From: CAYPTJ01 sp964413845
GTDB lineage: Bacteria; Patescibacteriota; WWE3; 9FT-COMBO-53-11
Direction: 5' to 3'
Assembly: GCA_964413845.1 (NCBI GenBank)
Contig: CAYPTJ010000017.1
Span: forward strand, 1 to 6,741
Length of the DNA: 6,741 nt
Made by a program: the position numbers and the translations under genes. Of the stretch, positions 3,191-6,741 are shown in pieces. Every line of letters starts with the position of its first letter. Position 1 is the first letter of the stretch. The notes beneath the pieces were generated by a model. It made no database searches, was not told the origin of the DNA, and was given only the letters and a program-made list of their open reading frames with translations.

Positions 3191-5242
3191 AATTTTATAG
3201 ATTTTATCTTTTGTAAGGAGAAAGAGGGTTTTCTCATCAGCGCTTACCCAAAGGTCAATTAAATCTGTAAGGACCTCCCCTTTGAACTGCTTGGCAAACT
3301 GTCCGTTCTTCTCAAAAACTACCACCCGCCCTTGGCGAGGCTCGCCTTCGGCGGCCCGCCCGCCTTGACTCGGCGAGGCAGGTTCGCCATCAGCGATATA
3401 AAGATTCTTAAAGTTTGGTCGGGTGTAAATTGCCGTAGGCTTGGTGATTGCCGTTGGAAGATTCTTTAAGGAAAACAGCTCTTTCTCCCCCCCAAGAAGG
3501 TTAAGAACGCTTCCGTCCTTACGAAGGATCCAGATTGAACCATCAACTGTAAAATCAACTGTTTCCTCCAAAACAACGGATTCTTTAAGCCAAGGAAAAC
3601 CACGGGTATAACTTCCCTCAAATTCCCAAAATCTAATGATCTGGTTTTCAGAAGGAATAAGGAAGTAGATGTGGCGCTCAAAATAGAGGTCCAGGGCAGT
3701 CACTTTGTTATAGCGGTCAAATTTTATCGGGGTATCTTTCTTCCCCGTTTTGAGGTTGTAACGATAGAAGCCCTCGGCGGTCAGAAGGTAAAGAAAATCA
3801 CCTCCGACAACGATCTTTCGGGCTCCTTTAATCTCGCTTGCGATCTCTTCCGCCTGAGGTGAGGTAGTCCTTGCGATGGCGAAAGTTGTTCCTGTCTTCT
3901 CCTCCGCTACATAAATGACTTTCTCGCTTCCGGCAAGAGAAAGAGCTTGAATCTGTTCACCCTGAGCCAAGCCGAAGGGCTGGAGGGTAAGGTCATAAAA
4001 GAGATGCTTTTCGGTAACAGGGGTGATCCGTTCAATTGAGTTAAAAAGCGTCTGCGCCCGCTCCTTTAAAGAAGTTAACTTTGCGGCCTTGGGATTAATT
4101 GCTGTCGCTCGCTCCAACATCTCTGCTGCCTGTCCCCAAAGCTCTTTTGCACGCTCATCGGCAAGCCCAACCAGATCCTCCGCCTCGGCAATTGTTGCCT
4201 CGGAAGAGGAGAGAAGTCGGGAAAACTCCTCGGTACGGGTGCGTTGCCGCTGCTGCCAGATGGTAAGGGAAACGGAGGCAAGAAAGATTAAAGCTAAGGC
4301 GGCAATCGCCTTTGGCAATCCGATCTTAAGATGCCTTTTTGCCAAAGAGCGCTCCCGACCCGCCGCGATGCGCGTGCCAACCTCCTCCTTTATTCGGGTT
4401 ACAAACTGTTTCGCACTAATTTTGACCTTATCTTCCGAAGGAAAAGGTAAACTCTGCCTCCGTTTAGGCCGCTTCTCCCAAAGGCTGCGAAGAGACGGAA
4501 GTTTTATCCTTCGTTTTTGTGCAAACGGAACAGCTTCTGACTCTTCTTCCATCTTTAAACCAGCTGGTGAGGCTACCTCTGACTTCCCCACCTCCGGTAC
4601 TTTAAGTTTCAAAATGATTGCCGCCATCCCTGGTACCGGCGCACCACTGGCGAATTCTCTCTCCAGAAAAGAAATTTCCGGAAGGTTGGCGGAAGGAAAG
4701 CTTTTGCCAAAGGCGGAAGATCCTAAAATGACCACATCCCCATCCTCAACCAACATTGAGTTTACGCTCGAAGGCTCTTCCCCAGTTAAAAGCTCTCTTA
4801 CTTGTCCTCCTCTTTTAAGAAGAAGGGTTGGTTTGCCAAAGCGGGCGAGGTAAAGTACCCCTGCCTTGCCGGCAGGCAGGCCTCCCCAAACAACCACAAC
4901 CGCCAAGTGCAATTCGGCTTTTGGCCCGCTTTCTGGTTCCTCCGGTGCGGGATTAGCCAACTGGTTTTTTGCCAAAAGGATTGCCTGTTCAAGAGTTTTA
5001 AGGGGGGCTTCCTCAGTTTCGGCGAAGTACTCCTCAGTAAGGGTATCCCAAACAAGCTTTCCCGCCAAGGTGGCATCAAAGTTAGGGCCGCCAGTGATAT
5101 CAACAACGGCAAAAAGCCTCCCGCGTTTCTCAAGAAGCTCCCCCTCTGGTGGGGTATACTCATAAGCTTGGACAAACTTTCCGCGTTCCACCTCATGAGG
5201 ACCTTCAAGTTTGGAGATTTGTATTTCTATCTGTTTTGGCAT
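3182..5242 (-). CDS. Membrane-anchored PP2C-like / beta-propeller fusion protein
   Basis: 686 aa from ATG 5242. Residues about 20-215 resemble a PP2C (PPM) phosphatase: FAVVDITGG (44-52) matches the DGxGG motif, an AELHLAVVVV strand follows, and LVEDGDVVILGSSAFGK (164-180) matches the usual gD-ll-SDG region. However, the metal-binding SDG is SSA and DG is DI, so catalysis is probably impaired or lost. A basic linker (243-307) leads to one membrane helix (309-329), a coiled coil (about 333-405), then a C-terminal beta-propeller with NHL-like strands such as NLYIADG and RVVVFEKNGQF. The positive charges before the helix place the PP2C part inside and the propeller outside. TTG at 5245 directly precedes the ATG and could also initiate. 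It starts 19 nt after the SpoIID stop; an extended -10 (5251-5259) lies in that gap. Three repeat-derived insertions are read in frame (120s, 420s, 619-638). It may be an envelope sensor or scaffold; this is inference. Confidence 0.9.
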   Translation of the reverse strand: MPKQIEIQISKLEGPHEVERGKFVQAYEYTPPEGELLEKRGRLFAVVDITGGPNFDATLAGKLVWDTLTEEYFAETEEAPLKTLEQAILLAKNQLANPAPEEPESGPKAELHLAVVVVWGGLPAGKAGVLYLARFGKPTLLLKRGGQVRELLTGEEPSSVNSMLVEDGDVVILGSSAFGKSFPSANLPEISFLEREFASGAPVPGMAAIILKLKVPEVGKSEVASPAGLKMEEESEAVPFAQKRRIKLPSLRSLWEKRPKRRQSLPFPSEDKVKISAKQFVTRIKEEVGTRIAAGRERSLAKRHLKIGLPKAIAALALIFLASVSLTIWQQRQRTRTEEFSRLLSSSEATIAEAEDLVGLADERAKELWGQAAEMLERATAINPKAAKLTSLKERAQTLFNSIERITPVTEKHLFYDLTLQPFGLAQGEQIQALSLAGSEKVIYVAEEKTGTTFAIARTTSPQAEEIASEIKGARKIVVGGDFLYLLTAEGFYRYNLKTGKKDTPIKFDRYNKVTALDLYFERHIYFLIPSENQIIRFWEFEGSYTRGFPWLKESVVLEETVDFTVDGSIWILRKDGSVLNLLGGEKELFSLKNLPTAITKPTAIYTRPNFKNLYIADGEPASPSQGGRAAEGEPRQGRVVVFEKNGQFAKQFKGEVLTDLIDLWVSADEKTLFLLTKDKIYKISL
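3329..3388. repeat. GC-rich repeat insert in the propeller coding sequence
   Basis: This 60-nt segment is 46/60 G+C and encodes GEPASPSQGGRAAEGEPRQG (residues 619-638). It contains GGCGAG-G-CTCGCC (3334-3346) and a related GGCGAGGCAGGTTCGCC (3372-3388). It interrupts a propeller strand pair that otherwise reads NLYIADG followed by RVVVFEKNGQF, the normal NHL-type spacing. It is therefore probably an inserted element kept in frame in a surface turn. Confidence 0.65.
3960..3979. repeat. In-frame TTCGGCTTGGCTCAG element
   Basis: The minus strand reads CCCTTCGGCTTGGCTCAGGG and encodes the FGLAQGE stretch (423-429). It matches the intergenic element at 2052-2071 at 13 of 15 bases (TTCGGCT-NN-GCTCAG). 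It lies at the start of the propeller, just after the coiled coil. Confidence 0.55.
4860..4880. repeat. In-frame TGCCGGCA palindrome encoding LPAGKAG
   Basis: CCTGCCTTGCCGGCAGGCAGG is a palindrome (CCTGCC...GGCAGG around TGCCGGCA) with one extra T in the left arm. It encodes LPAGKAG (122-128) between two predicted strands of the PP2C-like domain, VVVVWGG and VLYLARFG. I recall the same palindrome and LPAG-type peptides in other Patescibacteria proteins. Confidence 0.65.
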
Positions 5243-5250
5243 CAAAGTCT

Positions 5251-5259
5251 ATGATAGCA
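5251..5259 (-). promoter_or_regulatory. Extended -10 motif next to the 5242 start codon
   Basis: Minus strand TGCTATCAT, 2 nt after the SpoIID stop codon and 8 nt before the ATG. TATCAT matches TATAAT at 5 of 6 positions and TGC supplies the extended element. Its layout is nearly the same as at 1969-1977. The gene may therefore have its own leaderless transcript despite the tight spacing. No Shine-Dalgarno is present. Confidence 0.35.
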
Positions 5260-5261
5260 GG

Positions 5262-6741
5262 TCAGGGCCGGATAAGGTCAAAAAGGGTGGTCCAGACCAC
5301 CAATGTCCCTCGGGAACGCAGATTAAACATCGCTCGAAAATCTTTGCCTGAAAATGTAAGCGGTGCTCCACAAGAATAGCTACCTCCGCAAAGGTAGATA
5401 GAAGCAGTATTGCCCTTGCCATCAAACGTGGTAACCACTGCTGAGATTGAGGTGGCAGATTTGATCTTCAGTTTGGACAATTCATCCCTCACGCGCTTCA
5501 TGCTCCAACCGCTCTTATCTATCGGTGAGAGATATTTGTTGTAGTTGGAAGAATATTTAGATAGAAGCAAAGCATTAAAAATGTCAGCGGTCTCTTCTCC
5601 GGTCATCCAGGGGTTGTACCCGCTTCCGGTTCGGGATCCCCAGGCCTTGTGATACCAGGGTGAGTTGCCGTAGGCGGGACCATCGTAGGCCCCATTGGAA
5701 CCAAAATCTTTAGTCCCCAAAGCCCAAGCTCGGTATCCTCCCCAAACTTCTTGGGAAGACAGAGTGTATCCGCCCGCAGTCGAAGCGTAATAAGCGGCGA
5801 TGGTGGACCCCCCATATTTCAAAACCTTACCGCACGTCGCATTTACGGCGGTTTCCCAAGCGGTGCCTTCCTTAGCACCTGGCCCCAGAAAAACCTGGCA
5901 GGACTGGGTCGTACAAATCGAACCGTTTACGGCTACATAATTCAGTGCGTAGGATCGAGCCGCCACAACCTGGGCCTTCAAGGCTTCCATCCCTTTGTTG
6001 GAAGAAGATCCCCAGCTGGCGGGCATTTCGCCTAATCCCATCAGATAATCATCTTCGAGAAGGATGGAACCATAGCCGTCCACTTTAATCTTCTTGGACT
6101 TATCGCAGGAGCCAGATAGGGTGGTATTGGCGTAATAAGCCGAGAGGATCGTGGGATACAGCTGGCCAGCTTTTGACCTGCCGTAGGCTCCGTACTGATT
6201 CATTCCCACCCGGTGAGGATAGCCGTAGGTGGCAAAAGCATACGCTGGCGAAAATCCTGGACTAGGAAGAGGGGTGGAGATAGGTTCCTTATCTCCAACA
6301 GTCTCCGATTGGGAGGTCTGGGCAAATTTTTCCAAAATTAACTGCTCCTGACGGGCGGTGAGATTTTTGATCGTCGATTTAACCTGGGTTAGTTGGGCAG
6401 AGGTAGAGGAAAACTGTCTTTGGCTATAAGCGAGAAGAGAAGAATACTGGTTTCGTAGATCTGCAAGTTCGTTGCGCAGTTTTTCCGCCTTGGCTTTGTT
6501 TTCTTTAAAGACATTAATCTCTCCAGCCAAGGCGATAATTTTTTTCCTAAGAGCATCCAGATTATCTTGGTAATACTGAAGCTGATGGGAGGAGTCAAGA
6601 AAGCTGTCAGAGGAGAGGATTACTTCCAAAGGAGAGACACGGCTTTGCTTATAAAACTCTCTTATTAAGGTGTTCCGGGTTGCCTCCCACTGTTTAAGAG
6701 TCTTCTCCCTCTTGGTAAGCTCTCTGCGGATCTTGGCTAAA
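5262..6741 (-). CDS. SpoIID/LytB-domain protein with coiled coil (5' end outside window)
   Basis: 492 residues are visible, and the reading frame is still open at 6741, so the start and any signal peptide lie outside. The first 145 or so residues form a coiled coil rich in Leu, Lys and Glu, including VSPLEVILSSDSF, typical of PcsB/EnvC-like hydrolase regulators. A Ser/Pro linker follows, then the SpoIID domain: HRVGMNQYGAYG (176-187), YLMGLGEMPASW with the presumed catalytic Glu238, ALKAQVVAARSYA (253-265), SCQVF (280-284) and YYASTAGGYT (317-326). The C-terminal part ends in FNLRSRG...FDLIRP. SpoIID enzymes are lytic transglycosylases that cut denuded glycan strands outside the membrane. Here the GxxVGMxQYGA motif precedes the rest of the domain, as I recall for many Patescibacteria homologues. 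It is followed after 19 nt by the PP2C-like gene. A TTG at 6629 is an internal leucine codon, not the start. Confidence 0.93.
   Translation of the reverse strand, partial: LAKIRRELTKREKTLKQWEATRNTLIREFYKQSRVSPLEVILSSDSFLDSSHQLQYYQDNLDALRKKIIALAGEINVFKENKAKAEKLRNELADLRNQYSSLLAYSQRQFSSTSAQLTQVKSTIKNLTARQEQLILEKFAQTSQSETVGDKEPISTPLPSPGFSPAYAFATYGYPHRVGMNQYGAYGRSKAGQLYPTILSAYYANTTLSGSCDKSKKIKVDGYGSILLEDDYLMGLGEMPASWGSSSNKGMEALKAQVVAARSYALNYVAVNGSICTTQSCQVFLGPGAKEGTAWETAVNATCGKVLKYGGSTIAAYYASTAGGYTLSSQEVWGGYRAWALGTKDFGSNGAYDGPAYGNSPWYHKAWGSRTGSGYNPWMTGEETADIFNALLLSKYSSNYNKYLSPIDKSGWSMKRVRDELSKLKIKSATSISAVVTTFDGKGNTASIYLCGGSYSCGAPLTFSGKDFRAMFNLRSRGTLVVWTTLFDLIRP

Noticed and set aside
4684..4721. 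Further TCCGCC-type palindrome inside the PP2C-like gene (TTGGCGGAAGG / GCCAAAGGCGGA)
   Set aside because: Only partial arms are present, and the encoded SSAFGKSFPSANLPE follows the domain pattern without a visible insertion.
4023..4853. Plus-strand open frame of 276 codons
   Set aside because: It lies entirely antisense to the PP2C-like gene, which has recognisable domains. The predicted peptide has no recognisable motif and is Ser/Arg-rich, as expected of a shadow frame.
2397..5264. UGA read as glycine, as in Gracilibacteria and Absconditabacteria
   Set aside because: UGA ends the SpoIID gene right after a normal family C-terminus. Reading through would run out of frame into the next gene, and no in-frame TGA is needed to complete any protein.
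6627..6629. TTG as the SpoIID gene start
   Set aside because: The frame is open for 37 more codons to the window edge, and these continue the coiled coil (EFYKQSRVSPLEVILSS). The real start is outside.

Overview
This window probably comes from a Candidate Phyla Radiation (Patescibacteria) bacterium, possibly of the Microgenomates group. The inference rests on four things: a SpoIID-type protein with a PcsB-like coiled coil, a family of short two-helix membrane proteins with a 'WxA' motif that I recall as common in these lineages, short palindromic repeats read in frame inside proteins (LPAGKAG, FGLAQGE), and degenerate tandem repeats in the intergenic gaps. No marker gene is present, so the placement is not firm. 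Stops are TAG, TGA and TAA; nothing suggests UGA recoding.

Every gene I can support lies on the minus strand, so transcription runs from high to low coordinates. The upstream half (about 6741-2397) is a compact cluster. It holds the 3' part of a secreted SpoIID/LytB peptidoglycan-cleaving protein with a coiled coil, then a membrane-anchored fusion of a degenerate PP2C-like domain to an extracellular beta-propeller, then a ComF-type phosphoribosyltransferase. Together these suggest an envelope and perhaps DNA-uptake or nucleotide-salvage neighbourhood, but the link between the genes is only their adjacency.

The downstream half (2251-138) has four tRNA genes and two small membrane-protein genes in the order tRNA-Ser(GCU), membrane protein A, tRNA-Arg(GCG), tRNA-Ser(UGA), membrane protein B, tRNA-Arg(GCG). 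The two membrane proteins are homologous, so a tRNA-Ser / membrane protein / tRNA-Arg(GCG) module occurs twice in a row. The two copies differ. The first is in ordinary-GC DNA and both its tRNAs encode CCA. The second is in AT-rich DNA, neither tRNA encodes CCA, and its protein carries a long Lys/Arg-rich N-terminal tail.

The gaps contain 15-nt TCCGCC-NNN-GGCGGA palindromes, tracts with a strict 7-nt period, TTCGAC..GCTCA elements, a 20-nt remnant of the tRNA-Ser(GCU) 3' end, and a direct repeat that has rewritten the end of the ComF gene. Start codons have no clear Shine-Dalgarno sequence, and three have a -10-like motif just upstream, which suggests leaderless or nearly leaderless mRNAs.
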